A stretch of 64,000 bases of DNA from Acholeplasmataceae bacterium. GTDB taxonomy: Bacteria; Bacillota_I; Bacilli_A; Acholeplasmatales; Acholeplasmataceae. Under the pieces are notes generated by a model. That model did no database searches and was not told where the DNA came from. It saw only the letters and a list, made by a program, of their open reading frames with translations. Positions 1 to 8,167 of the stretch are shown here, one piece after another (position 1 is the first letter of the stretch; every line of letters starts with the position of its first letter). Position numbers and translations under genes: made by a program. The stretch is taken from assembly GCA_021108415.1 (NCBI GenBank), contig JAIOQX010000002.1, positions 434,001 to 498,000 on the forward strand, in the 5' to 3' direction.

Positions 1-1434
1 TATATGAATATCTATGATTATGATACACATACAATCAATGATGTAAATATATTTGATACAAATATGACAACCACTGTAGGATCTCTTGATATTACTATTA
101 CAGAGTTTAATACAATCACTTTAAATGGCAACTCATCATCAAGTGAAGCATCTATTAATTTAACATCATATTTGACAGATTTAGACAGTAACAAAAATTA
201 CTTAGTGAAATATGAATATGTAAGCGGAACTATGACCGACTCTGTAGGGCAAAAAATCCGACCAATTAAAATTAATGATATAAATACTCTTGTACTATCA
301 GAGGCAAATATGACTACATTTGCAGCATATAGTACTCCAGTTATTACAGCTTTAACAATCGAGCCATATATCTCTGGAAATGTAAGTTATACAGATTTTG
401 TGTACAAGATTTTGCTTGAAGAAATTGGAGCAGTTGAAGCGGTAGAAACTGTGGGCTATACTGTTTTTATTGATGATTATACATCTACTGGATCAGGGCT
501 TACAATGTCTATATCTGATGGCAATAAAATCACAATTGATGGAACTACTACATCAGCTGATATTTTATGGGATTTAAGCGGACATCTAAATGATGCAGAT
601 CCAGTTACTGCTTCTAATTATATATTAAGTTATGAATATGTAAGTGGTACGATTACATCAACAGATGATGCAGCATCAGTTTTTAATTTCTTATTTTTTA
701 TTGATGATACCGAAAGTTATGATGCATCTTTATTTAATGCAACACAATATGATAATGATAAAAACTACCGAGTATCAGGTAGTGATTTCTTATCTTTAGC
801 TGTTCAGTTAAGTGGTGCAATCAGTGAAACAATTACTTTTGATAATCTAGTATATACTTATACTCTTGTTGAAGCTACTGAAGAAGTTGACGCTACTGTT
901 AATTATTACATCGATGCATCAATTGATAGTACAGTAGTAAGTACAGTTGGTGCATCTATTACAGCTCCAAGCATTCCAGTATTAGCAGATCATATTTTTA
1001 TAGGTTGGTATTTAGAGGATACTTTTACAACATTATATGATTTTAACAGTGATGTTGTAGGTTCTGCAGTATTTAATTTATATGCAAAATTTGTTGCAGA
1101 TACATCAGATGTATATACAATCTCATTTGATTCAAACGATGGATCGTTAATTGATGATCGACTTGTAATATCTGGGGAAGCTATCACAGCTCCAACAGCT
1201 CCAACTAGAACTGGTTATACCTTTAATGGTTGGTATAGTGATGAAGCACTTACGACTATCTATGATTTTGAAAGTTTAGTATCAGCTGATGCAACACTAT
1301 ATGCTAAATGGACTGCTTCTTCTATTAGTACACCAACAGCTCCATCTGATGGCTTTTCTATATATCAGATCATGTTTTTTGGAGTAGGCGTTGCAATTCT
1401 TAGTTATTTGATTTTTAAAGGCTCAAAAAAATGA
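1..1434 (+). CDS. Secreted/surface protein with InlB-type repeats and C-terminal membrane anchor (5' end outside window)
   Basis: The reading frame is open to base 1 and the first Met (base 4) is not followed by a signal peptide, so this is probably the C-terminal part of a longer protein. Two related beta-rich units of about 130 residues (both with a YEYVSGT motif) are followed by two InlB/Listeria-Bacteroides (Flg_new-like) repeats, recognisable by GYTFNGWY and LYAKW at about residues 400-440. The C-terminus is one hydrophobic helix ending in a Lys-rich tail, the pattern of a protein displayed outside and anchored by its tail. The stop overlaps the next start (ATGA). In this context a receptor-binding (pIII-like) virion protein is the best guess, but the function is inferred. 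The InlB-repeat assignment is more secure than the role. Confidence 0.7.
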   Translation, partial: YMNIYDYDTHTINDVNIFDTNMTTTVGSLDITITEFNTITLNGNSSSSEASINLTSYLTDLDSNKNYLVKYEYVSGTMTDSVGQKIRPIKINDINTLVLSEANMTTFAAYSTPVITALTIEPYISGNVSYTDFVYKILLEEIGAVEAVETVGYTVFIDDYTSTGSGLTMSISDGNKITIDGTTTSADILWDLSGHLNDADPVTASNYILSYEYVSGTITSTDDAASVFNFLFFIDDTESYDASLFNATQYDNDKNYRVSGSDFLSLAVQLSGAISETITFDNLVYTYTLVEATEEVDATVNYYIDASIDSTVVSTVGASITAPSIPVLADHIFIGWYLEDTFTTLYDFNSDVVGSAVFNLYAKFVADTSDVYTISFDSNDGSLIDDRLVISGEAITAPTAPTRTGYTFNGWYSDEALTTIYDFESLVSADATLYAKWTASSISTPTAPSDGFSIYQIMFFGVGVAILSYLIFKGSKK

Positions 1435-2144
1435 AAAAAATAACAGTGCTTATTTTAGCATTGTTAATGATATTTACGATGCAAATCACATCACATGCAG
1501 ATGCAATTAATATTGTTGGCCCTGGTGTGATTCATAAAGAAAAAAATCAAGCATTGACAATGACAGCTATACTTGGATTATATGAGTCAGATGTCATGAT
1601 ATTAGAGGATAATTATACTGGGTATGGGAACATACCTGGTATATACACTCTTACATTAAAACAAAATACAATAACCAAAGAAATAGAAATTCACGTATTA
1701 AATGATTGGGGAAATTTGCAAAACTCAACTGATGTAATATGTCTTACTGATTATAAAGATATACACATCGTAAATGATAGAATTTTGACACCTTATGAGA
1801 TTGTATATTATTTGCTCATGAGTACTGGATATTTTGAAAATACATCACAATTTTATTATGAATCATTAATAGATACATACAGTGGAGCAGTCAATGAAGA
1901 TGGAACTATTGATATTGGGATGTATGAGTTTTCATTTAAAGCAACATTTTTCACTGGATATGAAGCTACATATCACTCAGATATATATGTAATACAGGCT
2001 AGAGAAATATCCGGCTCAATACTTGAACCACCAACAACAAATGCAGATGTTTTAATAAAAGCTTTCCCGTGGTTTCTTGGAGTAGTAATATTAATTTATT
2101 TATTCTCAAAACGAAAAAAAAAGAATCGAGGTTATGACTTTTGA
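1431..2144 (+). CDS. Secreted protein with C-terminal membrane anchor, inovirus-like cluster
   Basis: 237 aa with a Sec signal peptide (MKKI, then a hydrophobic core, likely cut after SHA near residue 23), an extracellular region of about 180 residues and one transmembrane helix near residues 208-226 (FPWFLGVVILIYLF) followed by a basic tail. The early part (GIYTLTLKQNTITKEIEIHV) resembles bacterial Ig-like folds, but I do not recognise a family. The gene overlaps both neighbours by 4 bases, so translation is probably coupled. Signal peptide plus C-terminal anchor is the topology of filamentous-phage minor coat and adsorption proteins. The assignment to a virion rests on the neighbouring ATPase gene. 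Confidence 0.7.
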   Translation: MKKITVLILALLMIFTMQITSHADAINIVGPGVIHKEKNQALTMTAILGLYESDVMILEDNYTGYGNIPGIYTLTLKQNTITKEIEIHVLNDWGNLQNSTDVICLTDYKDIHIVNDRILTPYEIVYYLLMSTGYFENTSQFYYESLIDTYSGAVNEDGTIDIGMYEFSFKATFFTGYEATYHSDIYVIQAREISGSILEPPTTNADVLIKAFPWFLGVVILIYLFSKRKKKNRGYDF

Positions 2145-3985
2145 AAAAATTAATCTTAATCCTATTAATGATTTCCATATCTTTTTATATAAGTCTCAAT
2201 ATAGTAGCAAGTGAAATTGAGACTCAAATACTAGATATTACAAGTCAATTTAACACATGGACTTTAAAAAATAATGGCGACGTCTATTATATCGAATCTA
2301 ATCGAGTCATAAATAGTGCAGAATCTATCGAAATAGAATTAGGTACAACTTTCTCTGCATCTGATGCAGAGTACTATGATGCAGATGGAGATGGAGAAAT
2401 GGACGATCTTAATCCATATCATAATATAGCGAATGCTTTTGTAGCATCATACGGAACTGAAACAAGTAGAATCACAGTATATTCTACTTTAACATCAACT
2501 ACAATTATTGATACTTTTAATCTTACATACGAAGCCTATGAAGCAACTGAAACTCTATGGCTAAATTCTCAAACAATGGCTGATCCTGATTGGGGAGCTT
2601 CTTTTGATTTAGATACATACTATGCTTTATCTATTGTTCTATCTGATGCACTCTCAAGTGACCAAAGAAACAGAATAGTTGATGTCTTTAATAGTGGTGG
2701 AGCTTGGGGATCTATGATACCAGGTGAAACATATCTTTTAAATATCATTGCTAATGTAGTATCAGTTTATATTGATCCAACAATTGCTTCTGATTTGGAA
2801 TTACTTCCTAACACATATGGATCTATCTTTGATGAGATCAATCAAATGGGAGATGTGTCTATCGATGCTCTTAATAATTATGAGATAGATATATCAATAA
2901 GCTATGACACAATCTATTATTTAAGATATACTTTTAGTGAAAATACTGATATGACAATATTTAATAATGCATATGAGGCTTTTTACTATACATATAACGA
3001 TCAACATTTTATTGTATTAAATCACGGTACTCAATCATTATTTAAAATGAATAATTGGGCTACACAAAGTTTTATCCCCTATACGATCTGGAACTTAGAT
3101 ACAAATGAACTTGTAGAGCATAATCAAGTTAATGTCTATCTACATTTAAAATTAGGAGATGCAAATCATATTATCGGATACTTTTATATGGACGATTTTG
3201 TGATTGATAGACTTTTACAAGTTTCTACTGTTTTCAACTATCGATGGGATCCACTTGTTGGATCTAAATCCGATTGGATACCACAGGCTGTTATTCTTGA
3301 AGATGATACTTTAGTAAATCCAAGTGTTGCTTGGCAATACTCAGCAGCTGCAACTAGTATAGCTGCAACAGCTACAATAGCTGGTATTTTAGGTGCCACT
3401 GGTGTTGGGATAACTGTAGCACTTCCAGTATTACTCATTGGAGGTATTGTATCAGCATATTTTACTTATGTTGCTTTTGATTATGACGGGTCTCTTATTA
3501 GTGGATCTACAACAGAGATACAAGAAGCAAATCCAGATGCTGAATTATTAAATGAAATAACTACAGCTTATTCAAATCATGATGATGATTTCACTTCAGT
3601 AAATTTAAGTGAGTTCCCTTTATGGAAACTTGATTTTGGAGCATATAATAAAGCTCTAAATACTGCAGAAATTGATGCTGAATCAGTTAATGTTATCACA
3701 ATGAGTTATATGTCAGATGGTCAGGTTTATGTCTTGGAAGCAGATAAAATAAATACAAATGCAACCGTGGATGATTATCTAAATCCAGATAATGATTCTA
3801 CGCTATTTAATCCTACAGGAACTGATCCATTGTTTAATATTGTTATACCTTGGTATTATTGGCTAGGTGGTGGCATACTTGCTTATCTATTATTTAAAGA
3901 TTTAAAATTAGCTAAAAAGCCTGGTCTAGTCATTTTAATACTTGCAGTAATCATATATGGCTTATTAAAATTGGGACTGATATAA
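2141..3985 (+). CDS. Large secreted membrane protein, putative minor coat/adsorption protein
   Basis: 614 aa, starting with TTG at 2141 inside the previous stop; GAGG lies about 10 bases upstream. It has an N-terminal signal peptide and a calcium-loop-like motif (DADGDGEMDD, about residue 80). A long Ala/Gly-rich hydrophobic stretch follows at about residues 405-445 (IAGILGATGVGITVALPVLL), and two closely spaced C-terminal helices end the protein. The Gly/Ala-rich segment looks like a membrane-insertion element. No family is recognised. Size, topology and position just upstream of the Zot-like ATPase gene fit the pIII-like slot of an inovirus, although a host surface protein cannot be excluded from sequence alone. 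Confidence 0.65.
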   Translation: MKKLILILLMISISFYISLNIVASEIETQILDITSQFNTWTLKNNGDVYYIESNRVINSAESIEIELGTTFSASDAEYYDADGDGEMDDLNPYHNIANAFVASYGTETSRITVYSTLTSTTIIDTFNLTYEAYEATETLWLNSQTMADPDWGASFDLDTYYALSIVLSDALSSDQRNRIVDVFNSGGAWGSMIPGETYLLNIIANVVSVYIDPTIASDLELLPNTYGSIFDEINQMGDVSIDALNNYEIDISISYDTIYYLRYTFSENTDMTIFNNAYEAFYYTYNDQHFIVLNHGTQSLFKMNNWATQSFIPYTIWNLDTNELVEHNQVNVYLHLKLGDANHIIGYFYMDDFVIDRLLQVSTVFNYRWDPLVGSKSDWIPQAVILEDDTLVNPSVAWQYSAAATSIAATATIAGILGATGVGITVALPVLLIGGIVSAYFTYVAFDYDGSLISGSTTEIQEANPDAELLNEITTAYSNHDDDFTSVNLSEFPLWKLDFGAYNKALNTAEIDAESVNVITMSYMSDGQVYVLEADKINTNATVDDYLNPDNDSTLFNPTGTDPLFNIVIPWYYWLGGGILAYLLFKDLKLAKKPGLVILILAVIIYGLLKLGLI

Positions 3986-3986
3986 A

Positions 3987-4205
3987 ATGCCTTGGGGATT
4001 ATTTAACTGGATAGCTGATAACTGGCAACTTGTAATCATTTTTTTTCTATTACTGTTTATTCTAGGTATGACAGGTATTATTACTAAATCTATAAGAAGA
4101 GCAAAAGATGGCCTAAAAGAAACGTTTAACCCTTTAGGCTTTTTGGTATTTTGTATCATCATTTATTTTATATTTCTATTTATAAGAGATTTAGGGGTAA
4201 TATGA
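3987..4205 (+). CDS. Small two-helix membrane protein, inovirus-like cluster
   Basis: 72 aa with two hydrophobic helices (about residues 14-33 and 50-67) separated by a basic, amphipathic loop (KSIRRAKDGLKETF). It starts one base after the preceding stop and its TGA overlaps the ATG of the next gene, so it is embedded in the coupled series. Inoviruses carry several very short membrane proteins (coat and pVI/pVII/pIX-like), which this resembles in size and location. There is no signal peptide, so it is more likely a pVI-like assembly or terminal protein than a classical major coat protein. That role is inferred. Confidence 0.6.
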   Translation: MPWGLFNWIADNWQLVIIFFLLLFILGMTGIITKSIRRAKDGLKETFNPLGFLVFCIIIYFIFLFIRDLGVI

Positions 4206-5155
4206 TGGAAAAACATACAGACAAATTATTTGATAAAATAGAAAGCTTCTTTGATAAAAGTGTGCATTTAGCCGAAAAAGGCTTAGATGCATTTTGTCAT
4301 GTATCAAAGAAATTTTTAAATAATGCAGATAATATCAGCAATAGTTTATATGAAAAGATGCATCAGATGTATAAGAATAACGGACATGATCGATTCATAC
4401 GATATGCATCACTTCCATGGAGCATTACAATACCTGTAGCATATAAATATATAACAATGGGTGCATATTCAAGATTACCTATATTTCAACCAGGTATGCA
4501 CATGATTAGGGCTAAAGTGGGGGGTGGGAAGTCTTTAACATCATTTGTATTGGCCGAGATGACGCTACTAGCTACAGCTAATGGATCTTATTTTACTTCA
4601 CCTGTAGAAAAGCCTCAACTATCAGAAGATGGAAAATATTGGTATGTGCATCACAGAGTTGTCAATATGAGTGATTATTATAAAGATGGTAAAAAAGTTT
4701 TGAATTTTAATACTGATAAATATAAAGATATACATAAAGATGAAAGACATCTGCAGTATAATCCACGAATGAATAAAGGTAAAAAATATAATGAATCATT
4801 TATCCCCGAGCATGAGGATCATCTATTAATGAGACACGACGGTATGGAACACATTTACATGTACTCTCAGCATTTGAAACTTGATAGTCAAGACATGACA
4901 ACAATAACATATATGCATGAGGTCTCAACAAAAAAAGACATCCCAATTAAGAGATGGCTTGATAGTGGAGATTTGAAATATATCCCAGTTAAATTGAGAT
5001 TTGAATCATATACAATAGAACCAAGTTTTGATGGTGCTATGAAAAGAAAGAAAGTAGCTAAGTTTAATTTACCTGTTCCATACAATGTATTAGAGCGTTA
5101 CGATACGCTAGCTGAAAGACATAAACATGCTGGATTACCAGTTGATTACAAATAG
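4202..5155 (+). CDS. Zot/pI-like P-loop assembly ATPase (inovirus morphogenesis)
   Basis: 317 aa from the ATG at 4202, chosen over an in-frame upstream ATG at 4151 because AGGGG lies about 6 bases before it and the start overlaps the previous stop. An N-terminal helical region of about 100 residues is followed by a P-loop (AKVGGGKSLTS) near residue 107, preceded by MHMIRA. This is the glycine-rich Walker A at the start of the Zot domain in filamentous-phage pI proteins. That family drives virion extrusion through the membrane. No transmembrane helix is evident, unlike M13 pI; the next gene may supply the membrane anchor. An FtsK/HerA-type conjugation ATPase is the main alternative, but those are usually longer. 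Confidence 0.7.
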   Translation: MMEKHTDKLFDKIESFFDKSVHLAEKGLDAFCHVSKKFLNNADNISNSLYEKMHQMYKNNGHDRFIRYASLPWSITIPVAYKYITMGAYSRLPIFQPGMHMIRAKVGGGKSLTSFVLAEMTLLATANGSYFTSPVEKPQLSEDGKYWYVHHRVVNMSDYYKDGKKVLNFNTDKYKDIHKDERHLQYNPRMNKGKKYNESFIPEHEDHLLMRHDGMEHIYMYSQHLKLDSQDMTTITYMHEVSTKKDIPIKRWLDSGDLKYIPVKLRFESYTIEPSFDGAMKRKKVAKFNLPVPYNVLERYDTLAERHKHAGLPVDYK

Positions 5156-5169
5156 GAGGGTTTAAAATT

Positions 5170-5607
5170 ATGATAGATAGTAGTGTAATAGCGGCTTTGA
5201 ATTTTTTATTGAAAATAGTTTTGTATAGTTTTGCTTTAGCATCACCGCTCATTATTTTACAATTAATGATGTATGGCTATGAACATTATAAGAAATGGAA
5301 GAAAAAAGAAACCAAAGAAGCTGAGCGTATTATTGTTAAAATGAATGAGACGATTACAAAAGATGCACTTGTATGTGATGTATTAGCAAATGAAAAAACT
5401 AAGTTACAGCTTGATGTGGAATCATTAGAAAAACGTAGAAAAGAATTGCAGATTGAGATAGGTGAACCTGTTGAAGAAATCCTCGAAGAAAAGCAAGACT
5501 TAAAGGATCTAAATGTTAAGCAGTTGAAGAAACTTGCAAAGGCTCAAAACATTAAAAGATACTCTAAATTAAATAAAGCTGAACTGCTAAAAACTCTTGG
5601 CTCTTAA
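5170..5607 (+). CDS. Membrane-anchored coiled-coil protein with SAP/Rho-N-like C-terminus
   Basis: 145 aa preceded by a strong AGGAGG. One N-terminal helix (about residues 8-32) anchors it, with a charged heptad-rich coiled coil following at about residues 38-110. The last 35 residues (LKDLNVKQLKKLAKAQNIKR...LNKAELLKTL) match the short helix-turn-helix fold seen in SAP/HeH and Rho N-terminal domains, which often bind nucleic acid. It is the last gene of the coupled series, 14 bases after the Zot-like gene. It could tether phage DNA or the ATPase to the membrane during extrusion. The architecture is clear; the function is inferred. Confidence 0.6.
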   Translation: MIDSSVIAALNFLLKIVLYSFALASPLIILQLMMYGYEHYKKWKKKETKEAERIIVKMNETITKDALVCDVLANEKTKLQLDVESLEKRRKELQIEIGEPVEEILEEKQDLKDLNVKQLKKLAKAQNIKRYSKLNKAELLKTLGS

Positions 5608-5872
5608 ATCGTAAACACATACACGTACGCACGCGGGAAACGCAATCGTTTACCAGTAAATGAAACTTGCAATATCGTATATATTTATATATACGTATAT
5701 TCTGTACGTTGATTTTGCGATATCCTCGTTTCCCAATCATCAAAGAGAAATATTTTTATCCACAAATAATGTGGATTATTCCCTCCTAGATTAGTTGTAT
5801 AATTGTTGTTACGGACTTTAGATATACGTAGTATATTTAAATGTTACACAACATTCATGGGAGGATTTAAGA
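5608..5872. other. Hairpin-rich non-coding region between coat/assembly genes and integrase
   Basis: 265 bases without a gene. A long-range inverted pair (GGGAAACG at 5635-5642, CGTTTCCC at 5727-5734) encloses a strong hairpin at 5671-5701 (arms CGTATATA/TATATACG, loop TTTA, extended by AATAT/ATATT with a one-base bulge). TTGCAATATCG and TTGCGATATC recur as near direct repeats around it. In ssDNA phages such gaps hold the replication origin and packaging signal. Just before an integrase gene they can also hold attP arm sites. An RBS (GGGAGG) precedes the integrase ATG. Confidence 0.6.
5671..5701. repeat. Perfect-core hairpin in the non-coding gap
   Basis: Arms 5676-5683 and 5688-5695 are exact reverse complements around TTTA. 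The stem continues with 5671-5675 pairing 5697-5701 across one bulged T. No T-run follows on either strand, so it is not a typical terminator. It may be an origin, packaging or recombination structure. Confidence 0.7.
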
Positions 5873-6742
5873 ATGAAACTAGAAACAATGATTAATAATT
5901 ATCTTTTGGAGATTAAGCTTAGATATGCAAATGGCACATATCGATTTTATAAATCTCATTTATGGCACTTCTTCAATTATGCTAAGAAGTATGGTATTAC
6001 TGATACTGATGATGTAGATGCAAACACTATTGTAGACTACATTACGCATATGAAAGAAACAAATGCTAATGTTACGATCAACAAAAATATAGGTTGCTTA
6101 AAAAGAATGTATAAACAATCTGGTACTTCTTTTGATTATCTGCAGAACATACAAAAGTTAAAAGAACGATCTAAAACATTTGATGCGATTGAAATGAATG
6201 ATTATATGCGTATACGTAAGTATATACTTGAGTATCCAGAAGTCACAACTAATGGGATATTTTATAAATGCTTCCTGGCACTTCTTGCAGATACTGGAGC
6301 ACGTATCCAGGAGATCATGTTTATTGAAAAGAAAAATGTAAACTTAGAAACACAAGAGATCTTATTAACTCATACAAAGACTAAGGAAGATAGATCAGTT
6401 TTCTTTACAGATAAATTATCAAAAGATATTATAAAGAAAATGCTCAAAGTAAAATCAGATCATAAATACTTATTACACAATATTGATAAAAATAGACAAT
6501 CAAATTATGATGATATCAGATATATTTTAAGACAGGTTAAAAAGCAGCTTAAAATAAAGAAGCTGCATCCACATATGTTTAGGCATACTGTAGCAAGTCA
6601 TCTCATGGAAACAGGAATGAGCCTAATAAATCTGATGGATATTTTAGGACATAAAAATCTTGAAACTACTAAAAGATATTTACACATGTCAAAAAAGCAT
6701 ATGAAAAAATCATATAACGATAAGATGGATACTCTAAACTAA
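5873..6742 (+). CDS. Tyrosine recombinase / phage integrase
   Basis: 289 aa. Residues 1-90 form a SAM-like core-binding domain and the rest is the catalytic domain. The visible catalytic set is Arg144 (TGARIQE), Lys169 or Lys171 in the beta-hairpin, His234-x-x-Arg237 (HPHMFRHT), His260 (LGHKN) and the nucleophile Tyr269 (TKRYLHMS), so it looks active. The length fits small XerC-like integrases. Strand exchange at a host site would integrate or excise the element. A tRNA-Arg gene lies 1.3 kb to the right. The gene ends 4 bases inside the convergent repressor gene. The start ATG follows GGGAGG. A chromosomal XerD is less likely given the phage-like context. Confidence 0.88.
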   Translation: MKLETMINNYLLEIKLRYANGTYRFYKSHLWHFFNYAKKYGITDTDDVDANTIVDYITHMKETNANVTINKNIGCLKRMYKQSGTSFDYLQNIQKLKERSKTFDAIEMNDYMRIRKYILEYPEVTTNGIFYKCFLALLADTGARIQEIMFIEKKNVNLETQEILLTHTKTKEDRSVFFTDKLSKDIIKKMLKVKSDHKYLLHNIDKNRQSNYDDIRYILRQVKKQLKIKKLHPHMFRHTVASHLMETGMSLINLMDILGHKNLETTKRYLHMSKKHMKKSYNDKMDTLN

Positions 6743-6969
6743 TCTTCTAGTTGGTCCATTGCAACAACATATGATCCCTTGATACCAAATAAATCATTAG
6801 GTGTACATTTGAATAATTCACACATTTGGAGGATTCTATCTCCATTTGGAAATGAAACTCCATTTTCCCAAGCCCAGTATCCTTGCTGTGATATATCTAG
6901 CAATCTAGCAATATCTCTTTGGCTCAGTTTTAACTTTTCTCTGTACTCCTTTAGTTTTAGTACTATCAT
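6739..6969 (-). CDS. XRE-family repressor, HTH
   Basis: 76 aa, essentially one lambda-repressor-like HTH (LSQRDIARLLDISQQGYWAWENG at about residues 15-37, shown in part) with a short C-terminal extension (NDLFGIKG). It is a typical lysogeny or maintenance regulator. It converges on the integrase gene with a 4-base overlap and faces a region with three copies of an operator-like element, suggesting it represses its own promoter and that of the rightward 92-aa gene. The RBS (GGAGG) lies just upstream of the start. Confidence 0.85.
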   Translation of the reverse strand: MIVLKLKEYREKLKLSQRDIARLLDISQQGYWAWENGVSFPNGDRILQMCELFKCTPNDLFGIKGSYVVAMDQLED

Positions 6970-6995
6970 AGACTAAACCTCCTTAAATTTGATTT

Positions 6996-7076
6996 TGACA
7001 GTAAATAATTGTATTTATCCTTGACAATAATCTACTGTTGGTTTAAAATACATCTAAAGACAACTATTTACTGTCA
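6996..7076. promoter_or_regulatory. Operator-like repeat cluster between repressor and rightward gene
   Basis: TGACAGTAAATAATTG (6996-7011) recurs inverted and nearly exact at 7061-7076, where the reverse complement is TGACAGTAAATAGTTG. A third diverged inverted copy lies at about 7022-7040 (ACAGTAGATTATTG in reverse complement, 12 of 14 matches). TTGACA-like hexamers at 6995 and 7021 overlap the copies. Spaced inverted operators between an XRE repressor gene and a divergent gene are the classic phage immunity layout. Confidence 0.65.
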
Positions 7077-7128
7077 TTTGGTTTAAAAATTAATCCTGGA
7101 TAAATTATGTCGTTACCAGGATAGATAT

Positions 7129-7407
7129 GTGGGTTTGATTATGAAAAAATTGATGATCGATGTATTCAAAAAGAATAAATTGGGCTACAGTGTTGCATTT
7201 CTAACAGTATTAATACTGTCATATGGATTTGGGACTTTAATCCCCTTCAACATTTCTGTGATGATTCCATTCATATCCACATTCGTCATATTAACAATAT
7301 TCTGGACAATTTGTGAAATTAAGAAACAGCAAGACCAAAAGAAACTTATTAAAACAGTAAAATCGATGCTTAAAGATGAAGAACATTTAAAACCTCGAAT
7401 TTACTAG
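7129..7407 (+). CDS. Small two-helix membrane protein of unknown function
   Basis: 92 aa from a GTG start with AGGA seven bases upstream; an internal ATG at 7141 is an alternative. Two transmembrane helices (about residues 18-36 and 42-62) precede a charged cytoplasmic tail (KKQQDQKKLIKTVKSMLKDEEH). It is transcribed away from the XRE repressor through the operator cluster, so it is probably repressor-controlled. It may be a superinfection-exclusion or lysogeny accessory protein, but nothing in the sequence proves that. Confidence 0.55.
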   Translation: MGLIMKKLMIDVFKKNKLGYSVAFLTVLILSYGFGTLIPFNISVMIPFISTFVILTIFWTICEIKKQQDQKKLIKTVKSMLKDEEHLKPRIY

Positions 7408-7928
7408 TTTTCAAGAAAATCACGACACTCATCAAAAAAATTAAATAAACAGTCTTCAAAAATTTTGTTTTTTGCTTCAAATTTTATACCTAAAAAATTA
7501 TTTGAGTTAGAATAATTTACTGACATTAGCAGTTCCTTCCATGCCAATATCACTTCAGCCATTTCAGAATATAAATTTTTTGGTATTCTGTAAATTGTTT
7601 TATGAAAATGTTCTTTTCTCAACAATATGATCACATCAACTAATTCATCAATAGATTTGATAAATTGTTTATTACTTTCTTCGGTTGCCGGATTAATCAA
7701 TTTATAGTCTGAAACAATATTAATGAGTTCACGATGAACCAGTAAAAATGAATCTGTTATAACTTCGATCAGTTCTTGTGCAATTTTCTTCTTTTCTTTA
7801 GTATCAATACGATCATTTCGTATCTTATCTGAAAACATGAGTACTAACGGTGAAATAGTAGCCCCAAGAAGAACTGCTGTTGCAGTAATAATTGAAGTAA
7901 TAGCAGTATCAGTAAGCATGATATACAT
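7404..7928 (-). CDS. Membrane-anchored protein of unknown function, element cargo candidate
   Basis: 174 aa from ATG 7928, chosen over the adjacent TTG at 7931 because GGGGG sits 8 bases upstream of the ATG. One N-terminal helix (about residues 8-30) is followed by a soluble, helical, charged domain with no recognised motif. The gene converges on the 92-aa gene with a 4-base overlap. It lies between the integrase and tRNA-Arg, the usual position for lysogenic cargo such as exclusion or defence genes. This role is a guess from position. Confidence 0.55.
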   Translation of the reverse strand: MYIMLTDTAITSIITATAVLLGATISPLVLMFSDKIRNDRIDTKEKKKIAQELIEVITDSFLLVHRELINIVSDYKLINPATEESNKQFIKSIDELVDVIILLRKEHFHKTIYRIPKNLYSEMAEVILAWKELLMSVNYSNSNNFLGIKFEAKNKIFEDCLFNFFDECRDFLEN

Positions 7929-7965
7929 CAATTAATCCCCCTTTTTAATTAAAAGATAAATAAAA

Positions 7966-7995
7966 CCATGACATATCATAGGTGCAATGTCATGG
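7966..7995 (-). terminator. Terminator downstream of tRNA-Arg
   Basis: Perfect 9-bp inverted repeat (CCATGACAT at 7966-7974, ATGTCATGG at 7987-7995), followed on the minus strand by TTTTATTT. It lies 15 bases past the tRNA 3' end. Confidence 0.7.
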
Positions 7996-8009
7996 CTGTA
8001 ATTCTATAG

Positions 8010-8086
<77 letters not shown>

Positions 8087-8103
8087 ACAAGTCGGCACAA
8101 GTT

Positions 8104-8133
8104 ATTATAACAAATATACATGCCGATTGTAAA
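8104..8133 (-). promoter_or_regulatory. SigA-type promoter of tRNA-Arg
   Basis: On the minus strand, TTTACA (8128-8133), an 18-base spacer and TATAAT (8104-8109), ending 17 bases before the tRNA 5' end. Confidence 0.65.
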
Positions 8134-8167
8134 GGATAAATCTATCTATTTTTATATTAATTTAGAT

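Noticed and set aside
4151-4204. Longer N-terminus for the Zot-like ATPase
   Set aside because: It would overlap the previous gene by 55 bases and has no RBS; the ATG at 4202 has AGGGG and an ATGA overlap.
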